From positions 1 through 43,880 of the forward strand of contig NZ_AGSX01000054.1 of assembly GCF_000235745.1 (NCBI RefSeq): a stretch of DNA of 43,880 nucleotides, read 5' to 3'. The position numbers and the translations under genes are program-made. The notes under the pieces are model-generated. The model searched no databases, was not told the DNA's origin, and saw only the letters and a list, made by a program, of their open reading frames with translations. The stretch comes from Stutzerimonas stutzeri SDM-LAC (GTDB lineage: Bacteria > Pseudomonadota > Gammaproteobacteria > Pseudomonadales > Pseudomonadaceae). Positions 16,950 through 25,186 of this stretch are shown in pieces (position 1 is the stretch's first letter; each line of letters begins with the position of its first letter).

Positions 16950-18281
16950 CTATACACTTCGCAGCCGGATGGTCATGCGTAGCCCGGAGTTGCCGTTCTC
17001 GGCCCAGATGTCGCCGCCCTGCATCAACACCATGCTGCGAGCGATTGCCAAGCCCAGCCCGAAACCGTCGCCACCAGGCCGAGCCGCGCTGAGCCGGGCG
17101 AAGGGCCGGAAGATTATTGGCAATTGGTCCGCTGGCACGCCAGGTCCCTGGTCTTCGATGCGCAGCTGCCAGTGATCGCCGTCGGGTTCCGCCGACAGGC
17201 AGACCGTGCCCGCGGCCGGAGAGTAGCGAATGGCGTTGCGCAGAATGTTTTCCATGGCTTGCGCTAGCGCGTTGAGGTTGCCAAGTACCAGGCAGTCCTC
17301 TGGCACCCGCGCCTGGATGCGCTCGCGTGGCCAACCGGATTCGAAGCAGGCGTTCTCGCTGAGCACATCCCAGAGCGCTGCCACTTCCACCGGCTCGCAC
17401 TCGAAGCGGGGCTGCTCGCTGTCCAGCCAGGCGAACTCCAGCGTGCTGTCGACTAACTGCTGCATGCTGGTGATTTCGCGGTCGGTGCGGCTACGCATCT
17501 CCTCTGCGCTCAGCTCACTCTCACAAGCGACGCGCAGACGACTGAGCGGCGTGCGCAGCTCGTGGGAAAGATCGCGCAACAATTGCTGCTGCTGCGCAAT
17601 GGAGTCGCGCAGGCGCTGGGTGAGGTACTCCAGAGAACGTCCCAGCTCGCCGAGCTCATCGTTACGCCCGGCAATCGACGGCGGCAGCAGCGAGTCGAGG
17701 CGGTTCCCGCGCAGCGCATTGGCCTGCCGACGCAAGCTGTCCAGCGGCGAGACCAGCAGGCGGTAAAGCATCCAGCAGAACAGCACGGACAGCAGCACCA
17801 GCGGCAGATAGACGCCGCCGGCCTTGAGCAACGCATGGTTGCGCCAGGGCCGGAAGCGTTCCGGCAGCTGGATGATCAGCTGGGCGCCGCTGTCCTCCAG
17901 CGGCACGGAAACCAGCGGCAGGCCGTCATGGCGCCGGCTCATGGGCCAGTCGTAGTGCCGCACGAAGGTGAGTTTCTGCCGCTCCTCATCGCTCAGTGTC
18001 TGGCCGCCCAGCGGTTGCAGCTGTTCGTTCACCACCACCAGCCAGGTCGGCTCACGGTCTTTCATTACCGTCCGCCATTGCTTCAACGTCTCTGGGCCCG
18101 CTTGCAGGGCGGCTTGAGCTTCGCTTGCATAACCGGTGAGGGTGACGCGCGCCTGTTCAGACAGAAATGAACTGGTCCGGTCGATATAACGGCTCACGTA
18201 GCCGCTGGCCCAGATCATCGACAGACAGAACCCGGCGACCAGCACCACCAGTCGCCAGAACAGCGAATGACGGTTGGGCAT
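16950..18281 (-). CDS. sensor histidine kinase, PfeS/PirS-like
   Basis: A 443-residue inner-membrane kinase: helix 1 (about 9-29), a periplasmic sensor (about 30-152), helix 2 (about 153-175), HAMP (about 176-228), a HisKA dimerisation segment with SHELRTPLSRLR (phospho-His 240), and an ATPase domain with N, G1 (DQGPGVP) and G2 (GDGFGLGLAIA) boxes. The ATG shares a base with the regulator stop (TGATG), so the pair is co-translated. Its position upstream of a CirA-like receptor suggests it senses the ferric catecholate in the periplasm, as PfeS does for enterobactin; this is inferred from context. Confidence 0.85.
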   Translation of the reverse strand: MPNRHSLFWRLVVLVAGFCLSMIWASGYVSRYIDRTSSFLSEQARVTLTGYASEAQAALQAGPETLKQWRTVMKDREPTWLVVVNEQLQPLGGQTLSDEERQKLTFVRHYDWPMSRRHDGLPLVSVPLEDSGAQLIIQLPERFRPWRNHALLKAGGVYLPLVLLSVLFCWMLYRLLVSPLDSLRRQANALRGNRLDSLLPPSIAGRNDELGELGRSLEYLTQRLRDSIAQQQQLLRDLSHELRTPLSRLRVACESELSAEEMRSRTDREITSMQQLVDSTLEFAWLDSEQPRFECEPVEVAALWDVLSENACFESGWPRERIQARVPEDCLVLGNLNALAQAMENILRNAIRYSPAAGTVCLSAEPDGDHWQLRIEDQGPGVPADQLPIIFRPFARLSAARPGGDGFGLGLAIARSMVLMQGGDIWAENGNSGLRMTIRLRSV

Positions 18282-18982
18282 CAGCAGGCCTGCAGTTCCA
18301 GCACGTAGCCTTTACCCCACACGGACTCCAGGCGCAGGGTTGCCACCTGTTCGCGCGTCAGCTTGCGACGGATATTGCTGATATGCATGTCCAGGCTGCG
18401 ATCATGCTGTGAATAGCCGCGGCGCAGCGCTTGCTGGTAGAGGAACGGTTTGCTCAGTACTTCGCCAGCGGCGTCGTGCAGAACCTTCATCAGGCGATAT
18501 TCGGTTGCCGTCAGACCGACCCAGCGCCCCTCGTACTGCAGGTCGCTGCGTTGGTCATCGAAGCGCACCGCATCCTGGTTCGCCGCTGGCGTTACGCTGC
18601 GCTCGTACGCCACGCGCCGCAGGATGGCGGCGATGCGCACCTGCAACTCCTCGATACTGAACGGCTTGGGCAGGTAGTCGTCGGCGCCGCTATCAAAGCC
18701 CTGTATGCGGTGCGCCTCGTTGCCCAACGCCGACATCATCAGCACAGGTGTGCAGCGTTGCTCCCGCAACCGGGTCAACAGCTCCATGCCGCTGAGTTCC
18801 GGCAGCATCACATCCAGCAGGATCAGGTCGTACGTCGCTTCGCTGGCCAATGCGAGGCCGGTCGGGCCGTCGTCGGCAAGGGTGACGTGAAAGCCACGAT
18901 GTTCCAGAGAGGTTTTCAGGTGAGGGCCGAGGATCGGGTCGTCTTCGATCGCCAGTATCTGACGAGCTACGCAGGAGGACAT
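18281..18982 (-). CDS. OmpR-family response regulator, PfeR/PirR-like
   Basis: A 233-residue regulator. The receiver domain (about 8-120) has the acidic pair EDD, phospho-Asp 57 in LILLDVMLP, and Lys 107 in DYLPKPFS. The C-terminal winged helix (about 135-230) has LTATEYRLMKVLHDAAG and RSLDMHISNIRRKL, ending WGKGYVLE. It is expected to bind DNA and activate the adjacent receptor gene when its kinase partner signals. The order regulator-kinase-receptor on one strand supports this. GGAGGAC precedes ATG 18982. Confidence 0.87.
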   Translation of the reverse strand: MSSCVARQILAIEDDPILGPHLKTSLEHRGFHVTLADDGPTGLALASEATYDLILLDVMLPELSGMELLTRLREQRCTPVLMMSALGNEAHRIQGFDSGADDYLPKPFSIEELQVRIAAILRRVAYERSVTPAANQDAVRFDDQRSDLQYEGRWVGLTATEYRLMKVLHDAAGEVLSKPFLYQQALRRGYSQHDRSLDMHISNIRRKLTREQVATLRLESVWGKGYVLELQAC

Positions 18983-19141
18983 GCAGAGTTCCGGTGCAAA
19001 TAAGAACGATTATAGATTGCTGCTGGGGCGGAACGGCAAGCGTGGTTACTGGTTCAAGGGTTGGTTAGCCACATGGGCTCGACTTGCAAGGGTGCCCGGT
19101 GCATCTTCGGCGTTTGCGATCCGCGCCATCTGGAGGTATCC

Positions 19142-19999
19142 ATGCGCCTGCCTTGCTTTTCACTGCTTCTCATAACGCTGATGCTGCTCAGCGGGAGCCC
19201 CGTTGCGATGGCTGCCCGCACGGGCGAGGAGGCGCAATTGATCGAGTCGATCAACGCCTATCGCAGCGAAGTGCAGCGCTGCGAAGAGCGGCCAAGCGAG
19301 GAGCTGACGGCACTTTTGCCGGATTCGCGCCTGGTGTTACCGGCAACCGGCGCCGGTGACCTGCAGGGCGCGCTGGGTCGCAACGGGTATCCGATGGCTA
19401 ACGTGCAAGCCATCAGCCTGTCCGGACCCCGTGATGCGCAAGCCGCGATGCAGGCGCTTCGCGAAAGCTTTTGTCGCGTGGTGGTCGATCCGCAGCACGC
19501 CGACATTGGCGTGAGCCGTGAAGGCCGCGATTGGCGCATCGTGCTGGCACGACCGATGCTCGGCGGGCACCTGAAAGACTCTCAGGCTGAAGGCCAGGCG
19601 CTGCTCGATGAGATCAACCGGGTGCGAGCCAGCGCGCGCCAATGTGCTGGCAAACCCTTCGCCGCAGCCGCTGCGCTGAACTGGAACTCAACGCTTGCCG
19701 GCCTCGCCGAGGCTCACAGCCGAGCCATGGCCAACGGCAATTTCTTCAGTCATCTGGATCGCGATGGCCGAACGCCAGGCGACCGGGCGGAGCTGGCCGG
19801 TTATCCCGGCGCACCGGTCGGCCAGAACATCGCCGCTGCGCTGGATCGGCCGCGGCGGATCGTCGAAGGCTGGCTGGCGAGCCCAGGGCACTGCGCCAAT
19901 CTGATGAACCCGCAGTTCACCGAACTGGGCGCGGCTTATGCCGTGGACCCGCAGAGTGATGCTGGCATCTACTGGGTCGGATTCTTCGGTGCGCAATGA
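19142..19999 (+). CDS. secreted CAP-domain protein with a second, degenerate CAP-like region
   Basis: A 285-residue exported protein: signal peptide about 1-24 (VAMAA), then two similar halves. The C-terminal half (about 155-283) is a typical bacterial CAP/SCP domain with LLDEINRVRASA, AEAHSRAMANGNFFSHLDRDG, GQNIAAAL and HCANLMNPQFTELGAAYA. The N-terminal half repeats the start (LIESINAYRS) and end (CRVVVDPQHADIGVSREG) of such a domain but lacks the cavity His/Glu set, so it is a decayed or specialised copy. CAP proteins act outside the cytoplasm and often bind lipids or glycans; the substrate here is unknown. ATG 19142 has GGAGG six bases upstream. It is divergent from the response regulator. 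Confidence 0.83.
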   Translation: MRLPCFSLLLITLMLLSGSPVAMAARTGEEAQLIESINAYRSEVQRCEERPSEELTALLPDSRLVLPATGAGDLQGALGRNGYPMANVQAISLSGPRDAQAAMQALRESFCRVVVDPQHADIGVSREGRDWRIVLARPMLGGHLKDSQAEGQALLDEINRVRASARQCAGKPFAAAAALNWNSTLAGLAEAHSRAMANGNFFSHLDRDGRTPGDRAELAGYPGAPVGQNIAAALDRPRRIVEGWLASPGHCANLMNPQFTELGAAYAVDPQSDAGIYWVGFFGAQ

Positions 20000-20147
20000 G
20001 GCCCGCTGGGCCGAAACCTCTATCGGTCAACGATGGCGGACGTTTGTTTTCTGATCCTGCTCGGTCGCCAGCGAACATTTGATGGGGCAGTGCGTTCGAA
20101 CCAGGGAGCCGCCCAATCTTTCAGCCAGCAGACTAGGAACCAACGAC

Positions 20148-20297
20148 ATGACCGACCCTAAAGATCCGCTCAAGGATGGCCTGACGCCACCGGACTACGA
20201 CGAATATGGCGACGTGCCTGAGTCGGGTGAAAACGAGCACGATGAACAGCTTGATCCCAAAGACGAGCCGAACGCCGGAGAAAGTCCGCTCGGCTAA
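20148..20297 (+). CDS. small acidic protein, unknown function
   Basis: A 49-residue, highly acidic, hydrophilic protein (MTDPKDPLKDGLTPPDYDEY start), rich in D, E and P with no hydrophobic segment, probably disordered. AGGAA lies 9 bases before ATG 20148; the longer open frame from 20079 lacks such a site. Small proteins of this kind are common in pseudomonads as hypothetical genes. No function is proposed. It is followed by another tiny gene at 20449 on the same strand. Confidence 0.5.
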   Translation: MTDPKDPLKDGLTPPDYDEYGDVPESGENEHDEQLDPKDEPNAGESPLG

Positions 20298-20448
20298 CCG
20301 CTAGCACCAGCTCCCATGCCGGCAGGGACCTTTCGCCAGGCGCCATGCTGGACAATTCGATCCGCCCAGCTTAAAAGGACGCGCGTCGTGCTCGGTAGCG
20401 CAAAGGTGCTAGTCGGCAGCGGTGTGTATTTTCAAAGGCAGGTAGATC

Positions 20449-20577
20449 GTGAGAAAGAAGAAGCCAGTAGACCCTGTTCGCCAAGCAGAAAAGAACCGCG
20501 CCCATCGGATCGGCTGGGTAATCGCCGTGGCCGGTATCGTCGTCGGCTTCGTTCTGGTGATGATGAAGTCGGCGTGA
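20449..20577 (+). CDS. 42-residue single-helix membrane protein (GTG start)
   Basis: A GTG at 20449 preceded by GGCAGG opens a frame of 42 residues ending in TGA 20575-20577. The product has a very basic N-terminus (MRKKKPVDPVRQAEKNRAHR) and one hydrophobic helix (about 22-39, IGWVIAVAGIVVGFVLVMM), so it should insert in the inner membrane with its basic end inside. The charge pattern and helix are unlikely by chance in GC-rich DNA, and no competing gene covers the region. No family or function is recognised. Confidence 0.6.
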   Translation: MRKKKPVDPVRQAEKNRAHRIGWVIAVAGIVVGFVLVMMKSA

Positions 20578-20662
20578 CCCGGCTCGGCTTATCCCACAGG
20601 CCTGCCGGTCACCCACTGTTAGCTGCGTCTAGGGCTCGCCCAACCGTACCCCTGGCATTCGA

Positions 20663-21154
20663 CTAGCTGGTTTGTTGGGGGTGGCGCCCGAATCCAGGAC
20701 CGGAACGGGTGTTGTTGCCCTTGGCCAGTCGGTCATAGAGCACCACATTGACTGTCGCCGCGAGGTTCATGCAGCCGTTGGTGGGGATGTAGATCACGTC
20801 CTCGCACCAGTCGCGGATCTCTTTGCTCAGGGACCCATCTTCTGCGCCGAAGATGTACAGCGCGCGATCCGGATGGGTGTATTCAGGAAGGGCTCGCGCG
20901 CCGTCGACCAATTCCACGGCGACCGGCACGCAGCCGAGCGGCAGGATCTTGCGCAGGTCGTCGATGTTGATCAGCGGAATGTCCTGGTGGACTTTCTTGG
21001 TGTCGGTGATGAAATCCTTGGCTCGGTCGTAGCGAGTGCCGGTGTAGAACACCGAGGCCGCGCCGTAGCAGCCCGCGGCCCGCATGATCGACCCGACGTT
21101 AGAGGGCGATTTCGGGTTGCTCAGGCCGATGCAGGCGTATCGTTTGTTGCTCAC
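20663..21154 (-). CDS. SpoU/TrmH-family RNA methyltransferase
   Basis: A 163-residue SPOUT methyltransferase of minimal size, without an N-terminal RNA-binding extension. All three knot motifs are visible: NPKSPSNVGSIMRAAG (motif 1, about 13-28), YIFGAEDGSLSKEI (motif 2) and IPTNGCMNLAATVNVVLYDR (motif 3). It should transfer a methyl group from SAM to a ribose 2'-OH in tRNA or rRNA; the target nucleotide is not predictable, and TrmL-type tRNA methylation is one option because of the size. In the motif-3 block, Cys replaces the Ser of the usual NxSxxxxxA pattern (NGCMNLAATVN). Confidence 0.85.
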   Translation of the reverse strand: MSNKRYACIGLSNPKSPSNVGSIMRAAGCYGAASVFYTGTRYDRAKDFITDTKKVHQDIPLINIDDLRKILPLGCVPVAVELVDGARALPEYTHPDRALYIFGAEDGSLSKEIRDWCEDVIYIPTNGCMNLAATVNVVLYDRLAKGNNTRSGPGFGRHPQQTS

Positions 21155-21261
21155 AAGGGAAGACTCGCGCGGAAAACGCGCGAGTATACGGGACAGGCTC
21201 GTCGCCAGCCGGCCCTTTGCTGCGTTTGGCTGCCATGAGCATCACAGCAGCGACAGGTGGC

Positions 21262-21577
21262 TCAGTCGAGAACTACAGCGTGCCCCTCAAGCGGGTTGAT
21301 GTCGCCTTTTATCAGGGCTTCGGCCAGTGTTTGTGCGGCTTCGAGACCGGCGTGTTCGCTGACTTGCATCCAGGGCTGCTGCGCATCGCTTACCCGGGCG
21401 ATAAAGGCCAGTTGCGCCTCGTTGAAGCGGCGGGTCACCTCGGCCGGCCCCCCAGTCAGCGTTGCGCTTCTTGATCTGATAGGGCGCGAAATAAGGTTGC
21501 GGCTGCGGGCCGGCCAGCGCCTGATCAGGCTCACTGTATTCATGATTCTGGGCTGAGCTCGGCCGCCACAGGGCCAT
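21262..21577 (-). pseudogene. small conserved-looking gene split by a frameshift in a G6 tract
   Basis: Two overlapping minus-strand frames join into one sensible protein. The first starts at ATG 21577 and reads through PYFAPYQIKKRNADWG. The second continues PAEVTRRFNEAQLAFIARV and ends GHAVVLD at 21262. The frames switch exactly at a run of six G on the minus strand (C6 at about 21448-21453). One G fewer would join them into a 104-residue soluble protein. It may be a true mutation, a slippage-controlled switch, or a sequencing error. I do not recognise the family. It is divergent from the methyltransferase at 21643. Confidence 0.6.
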
Positions 21578-21642
21578 TCCACCGTGCCGGGGTTGAGATT
21601 ATGATGCGCCCCTCAACGCTCCCGCTCGACCAGCAGGCCATC

Positions 21643-22386
21643 ATGCCCGGCAATGCGCTCTATACCGACTTGTCGGGTTACTACGACCTCATGTGTGCCG
21701 ACATCGACTACAGCGCGCAAAGCCGCTGTATTCATCGGCTTCAACAGCTGTTCGGCAACAACGGGAAGACGCACCTGGATCTCGCCTGTGGGACTGGGCC
21801 GCATGTACGGCATTTCATCGACGCGGGCTTCGAAAGCAGCGGGCTCGACATCAATCAGCCCATGCTGGACAGAGCGGCCATACGCTGCCCGGAAGCGCAT
21901 TTCTCCCGCCAGGACATGTGTGGTTTCACCCTGGATCAGCCAGTCGATTTGATTACCTGCTTCCTGTATTCCATCCACTACAGCGCCAGCGTCGAGCGGC
22001 TGAAGGCCTGTATCGCCAGTGCTCACGGCGCGTTAGCGGCCGGTGGGCTGTTCTGCTTCAATGCCGTCGACAAGTACACCATCGACAATGATTCGTTCGT
22101 ATCGCACGACGCAGACCATCCCGACGGCCTATTCACCTTCAGTTCGGGTTGGCACTACCCAGGCACGGGAGAGCGGCAACTGTTGAGGCTGCGGATTGAA
22201 AGGAAAATGCTGGCGCGCAGTCAGACATGGCACGACGAGCATCCCATGGTGGCGGTGAGTTTCGCCGAACTGAGCGAGCTGTTGAAGCCGTACTTCGAGG
22301 TGCATGTGCTTGAGCACGATTACGAAAAAATCCTTCCATGGAACGGGACGTCCGGCAATGCGATCTTCGCTTGTGTGAAGCGATGA
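21643..22386 (+). CDS. class I SAM-dependent methyltransferase
   Basis: A 247-residue enzyme from ATG 21643; an in-frame ATG at 21601 would add 14 residues and cannot be excluded. The Rossmann-type core is clear: motif I LDLACGTGPHVRHF (about 46-59), the acidic loop SGLDINQPMLDRA, motif II FTLDQPVDLITCFLYSIHY and a later GGLFCFNAVDKYT strand. The start LYTDLSGYYDLMC resembles small-molecule methyltransferases with an N-terminal YYD segment. The acceptor is unknown. Cytosolic. It is close to the GNAT gene, which converges on it with a 28-base gap. Confidence 0.83.
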   Translation: MPGNALYTDLSGYYDLMCADIDYSAQSRCIHRLQQLFGNNGKTHLDLACGTGPHVRHFIDAGFESSGLDINQPMLDRAAIRCPEAHFSRQDMCGFTLDQPVDLITCFLYSIHYSASVERLKACIASAHGALAAGGLFCFNAVDKYTIDNDSFVSHDADHPDGLFTFSSGWHYPGTGERQLLRLRIERKMLARSQTWHDEHPMVAVSFAELSELLKPYFEVHVLEHDYEKILPWNGTSGNAIFACVKR

Positions 22387-22414
22387 GCTGTTCGGAGGTG
22401 TCAGGCGTTGGCAA

Positions 22415-23110
22415 TCAATGCAAGCGATTGGCGGTCGAGGACGTCTGCGTCAGATGAGTCGCCTGCTGGGCCAACTCATCGAGTAATTGATCGCGGTTTT
22501 TCTCCGCGTCGCTCATGGCTTGCGCGCCGTGTTGTTTGACCAGGTAGCTATGAATCTGGCGAACTTCCTCCGACTTGAAGATCGGCTCCAAGTCCTGCAC
22601 CGCCACCAGTCCGCTGGACGCCTGGCTTCGCGTATTCATGAGTACCTGAGGGCCGCGAGCCGCCAATGGCTGAAAGCCCAGCGATTGGAAATACGGCACT
22701 TTACCGGCTACACACGCCACCTCTCCATGCGGATAGCGCGCCAGCATTTCTTCGACCATAGCCCGCCCGATGCCTTGTCGGCGATGGCTGTCCTGTACTG
22801 CCAGATACAGCAGCGAGCAGGCGTCGGGATCATCCACATAGGGCAGGTACAGCGCAAAGCCGAGCAGGCTAGCCGGATCGTCAGCATCCAACGCCATGAT
22901 CAGCTCGGGCTTGCCTGCCTGCGCACCGTCCATGCTGTCCAGATAACGATGCACCTCCAAGCCCACCACGTACTGATACAGCTGATACAGCGGGTTGCTC
23001 GGCGGGAGCGATACCGCGCTGATGTCGCTGAGGTAATCCACCACCATCTGCAACACCTGGTTTTTCATCGATTCGGGCGGTGGGGTGTTCAGGTGAGTGA
23101 GGGTAAACAT
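22415..23110 (-). CDS. GNAT-family N-acetyltransferase
   Basis: A 231-residue protein. After a helical N-terminal region (about 1-60) comes a GNAT core: the beta strand LLGFALYLPYVDD, strand 4 SLLYLAVQDSH, the acetyl-CoA loop RRQGIGRAMVEEML (about 111-124), and the second half with PYFQSLGFQPLA. A charged helical tail (about 185-231) follows, ending in a likely coiled region. It should acetylate an amine using acetyl-CoA; the substrate is unknown. ATG 23110 has CGGAG upstream; the open frame extends a further 18 codons but without a ribosome site. Confidence 0.82.
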   Translation of the reverse strand: MFTLTHLNTPPPESMKNQVLQMVVDYLSDISAVSLPPSNPLYQLYQYVVGLEVHRYLDSMDGAQAGKPELIMALDADDPASLLGFALYLPYVDDPDACSLLYLAVQDSHRRQGIGRAMVEEMLARYPHGEVACVAGKVPYFQSLGFQPLAARGPQVLMNTRSQASSGLVAVQDLEPIFKSEEVRQIHSYLVKQHGAQAMSDAEKNRDQLLDELAQQATHLTQTSSTANRLH

Positions 23111-23198
23111 TGGCAAAGGCTCCGGGCGGTGCGGCAAGGCGCCATTGTACCGGGCGTTGCGCACCCGCGAGCGCCAGTGCGGGTGATCGGCGTATGAA

Positions 23199-23223
23199 GG
23201 CTCCCACGTTTAACGTGGAAGCC
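23199..23223. repeat. near-perfect palindrome upstream of the GNAT gene
   Basis: GGCTCCCACGTT is followed directly by TAACGTGGAAGCC. CCCACGTT pairs with AACGTGG and the outer GGCT pairs with AGCC across one mismatch. No T run follows on either strand. It contains the CTCCCAC element also seen in the REP units at 7337, so it may be a diverged REP or an operator. Confidence 0.4.
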
Positions 23224-23396
23224 TGGTTGCGGTGCGACCTAGGGTTGTTGGCAGTCTATTGGCGGGTCTGTCAAAGGCTGTCTGTATCCCCCCGCAGAGG
23301 CGCTAACGCTGGGCGCTTCAGCTTCCCTTGAGTGCAGTAGGCCAACCACCAGAAGAAGTCAGCCCATGCCGATTAAAGACAGCCCAGTAGCGCTAT

Positions 23397-24137
23397 TCAC
23401 GAAGCCGGTGCCGAGGCTGCAGCAGAGGCGTGTTGAGTGAAGACGGGCTGAAGATTTGATCCAAGCGCGCCCTGAATGTCATCCACCAACACATCCACCT
23501 GCCGCAACGCCTGCTTCACCGAGGCCGCCAACACCTCGCCGCCCGTCTCCTGGCCCTCAATGGCAATCTGGTGAATGCGCGTGATCCCTATGAAGTTGAG
23601 CGCCGTCACCAGGTTCGGCTCCAGATGGTTCATGTGCGCCATTTCGCCGCCAGGGCCAAAGCCAACGCCGCCCCGGGCGGTGAGGATGACCGCGTGCCGT
23701 GGCCGATCTTCCAGCATGGGCAGATACGGGTCGTCGGAAAGTCGGGACTCGTCGATGCCAACCGTGCGGCCGAGGCGCACCACCTGATCGATCCAGGCCT
23801 TGAGCGCCGCCGGCATGCCGAAGTTGTAGAGCGGCGTGCCGATGACCAGCACATCGGCGGCGATCAGCTCATCGATCAGTTGGTCGCTTTCGGCCAGTGC
23901 ATCCGCCATCCACGGTTCCTGACGCTCTTGCGGCGTGAAGGCCGAGGCGATCCAGTCATGGTCGACGAACGACGGTGGGTTCTGGCCGATATCCCGGTAG
24001 GTCACGCTGTCCTGCGAGCGGCGGGCCCGCCATTGGCTGACGAAACGCTGACTGAGATGGCGGCTGTGGGAGCCGTGTGCGTCTTTGCCGGCAATACCGG
24101 GGCGGGCGCTGGCGTCGAGGTGCAATAGGTGCGTCAT
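23397..24137 (-). CDS. azoR: FMN-dependent NADH-azoreductase family flavoprotein
   Basis: A 246-residue flavodoxin-fold enzyme. It has THLLHLDASARPG at the start (FMN phosphate loop), the AzoR core GTPLYNFGMPAALKAWIDQV (about 100-119), and a third block ILTARGGVGFGPGG (about 153-166). It should carry out two-electron reduction of quinones, azo compounds or related electrophiles by NADH using FMN in the cytosol. It is about 40 residues longer than E. coli AzoR (201), with an inserted N-terminal segment and an alanine-rich tail (AAASAPAS). It is divergent from a LysR regulator with a 117-base spacer, the usual arrangement for regulator and target. Confidence 0.82.
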   Translation of the reverse strand: MTHLLHLDASARPGIAGKDAHGSHSRHLSQRFVSQWRARRSQDSVTYRDIGQNPPSFVDHDWIASAFTPQERQEPWMADALAESDQLIDELIAADVLVIGTPLYNFGMPAALKAWIDQVVRLGRTVGIDESRLSDDPYLPMLEDRPRHAVILTARGGVGFGPGGEMAHMNHLEPNLVTALNFIGITRIHQIAIEGQETGGEVLAASVKQALRQVDVLVDDIQGALGSNLQPVFTQHASAAASAPAS

Positions 24138-24155
24138 GGTGCGTCTCCTCTGTGA

Positions 24156-24165
24156 ATGAATTCAT
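24156..24165. promoter_or_regulatory. candidate LysR operator between azoR and its regulator
   Basis: A perfect palindrome ATGAATTCAT, extended as TGAATGAATTCATC, lies 19 bases upstream of the azoR ATG in the divergent spacer. LysR-type proteins commonly bind interrupted AT-rich palindromes in such spacers. Assignment is by position only. Confidence 0.4.
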
Positions 24166-24254
24166 CTGTCATTCGCGGTAGACCCAGGCTAGGTCTAGGC
24201 TCTGTGAGCCACAAACGATGATTATTTCCAGATACAGGTGAGGAAAACTCAGCC

Positions 24255-25160
24255 ATGGCGCACCGCCGATTACCCTCTCTTTCTGCACTGCGCGCCTTCG
24301 AAGCGGCCGCCCGTCATGAGAGCGCCAAGCAGGCTGCCGAAGAGCTGTCCGTCACCGCCACCGCCATCAGCCACCAGATTCGATTGCTGGAAGAATCCCT
24401 CGGCGTGGCGCTGTTTCTGCGCAAACCCCGCAAGCTGGAGCTGACTGACCCCGGGCGCGAACTGCAACAGGTGCTGCAGACCGCGTTCGACACCATTGCC
24501 ACAACGGTGAGTCGCCTCAGCGCCGGGCCCTGTCGCCAGGCGATCACGCTCAGCACCACGCCGGCCATCGCGGTGCGCTGGCTGGTGCCCTGGGTGTGCC
24601 TGCTGCGCGATTCCCATCCGAACATCGATCTGCGCTTTCACACCTCCCATGAGCCGGTCGCGCTGGATGGCGTCACGGCAGATGTCGCCATTCGCTACGG
24701 CGATGGCCGCTGGCCAGGGCTGGTGGCGGAGAAGATGTTCGACAACACCTTCGTACCGACCTGCAGCCCTCACCTTGGCTTGCATGATCCGGCCGATCTG
24801 CCCAAGCACTCGCTCATCCACTTTCGCGCCCAGGGCGCAGTTTCCGCCCCGATTCATTGGGCGGCGTGGCAGAAACTGGCCAAGGTGCCGGGGCTGGACG
24901 TCAGCGCCGGCTTGGTTTTCTCCGATGAAACTCACGCCATTTCTGCCGCCATTGACGGGCAGGGCGTGGCTTTGATGAGCCGACAGTTGATCGACAGCGA
25001 GGTGCGTTCAGGGCGGCTGATGCAGCCGTTCGGGCCGGAGCTGGAGGGCAAGCCGTTTCACCTCGTGTATCCGGAGAGCCGCCGGGATGATCCGACGGTG
25101 CTGGCGGTGAGGGAGTGGGTAATGGCGGTACCGGGTGGGTTGTGTGAGTTGGTGGGCTGA
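24255..25160 (+). CDS. LysR-family transcriptional regulator (GcvA-like)
   Basis: A 301-residue regulator. The N-terminal winged helix-turn-helix (about 5-65) has LPSLSALRAFEAAARHESAK and ATAISHQIRLLEESLGVALF, as in the GcvA/AmpR group. The effector domain (about 90-295) has the typical TTPAIAVRWLVPWV start and ISAAIDGQGVALMSRQLI. The protein should bind the spacer shared with azoR and respond to an unknown small molecule, possibly a quinone or other electrophile given its target. The start MAHRRLPSLSALR is typical of the group. The last codons are unusually rich in G and end at TGA 25160. Confidence 0.87.
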   Translation: MAHRRLPSLSALRAFEAAARHESAKQAAEELSVTATAISHQIRLLEESLGVALFLRKPRKLELTDPGRELQQVLQTAFDTIATTVSRLSAGPCRQAITLSTTPAIAVRWLVPWVCLLRDSHPNIDLRFHTSHEPVALDGVTADVAIRYGDGRWPGLVAEKMFDNTFVPTCSPHLGLHDPADLPKHSLIHFRAQGAVSAPIHWAAWQKLAKVPGLDVSAGLVFSDETHAISAAIDGQGVALMSRQLIDSEVRSGRLMQPFGPELEGKPFHLVYPESRRDDPTVLAVREWVMAVPGGLCELVG

Positions 25161-25186
25161 TACCAGCTGTGCTCCGCGTTCGTAGC

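Noticed and set aside
18996-19020. Possible Fur box before the PfeR-like regulator
   Set aside because: The best hand alignment gives about 8 of 19 matches, which AT-rich DNA gives readily.
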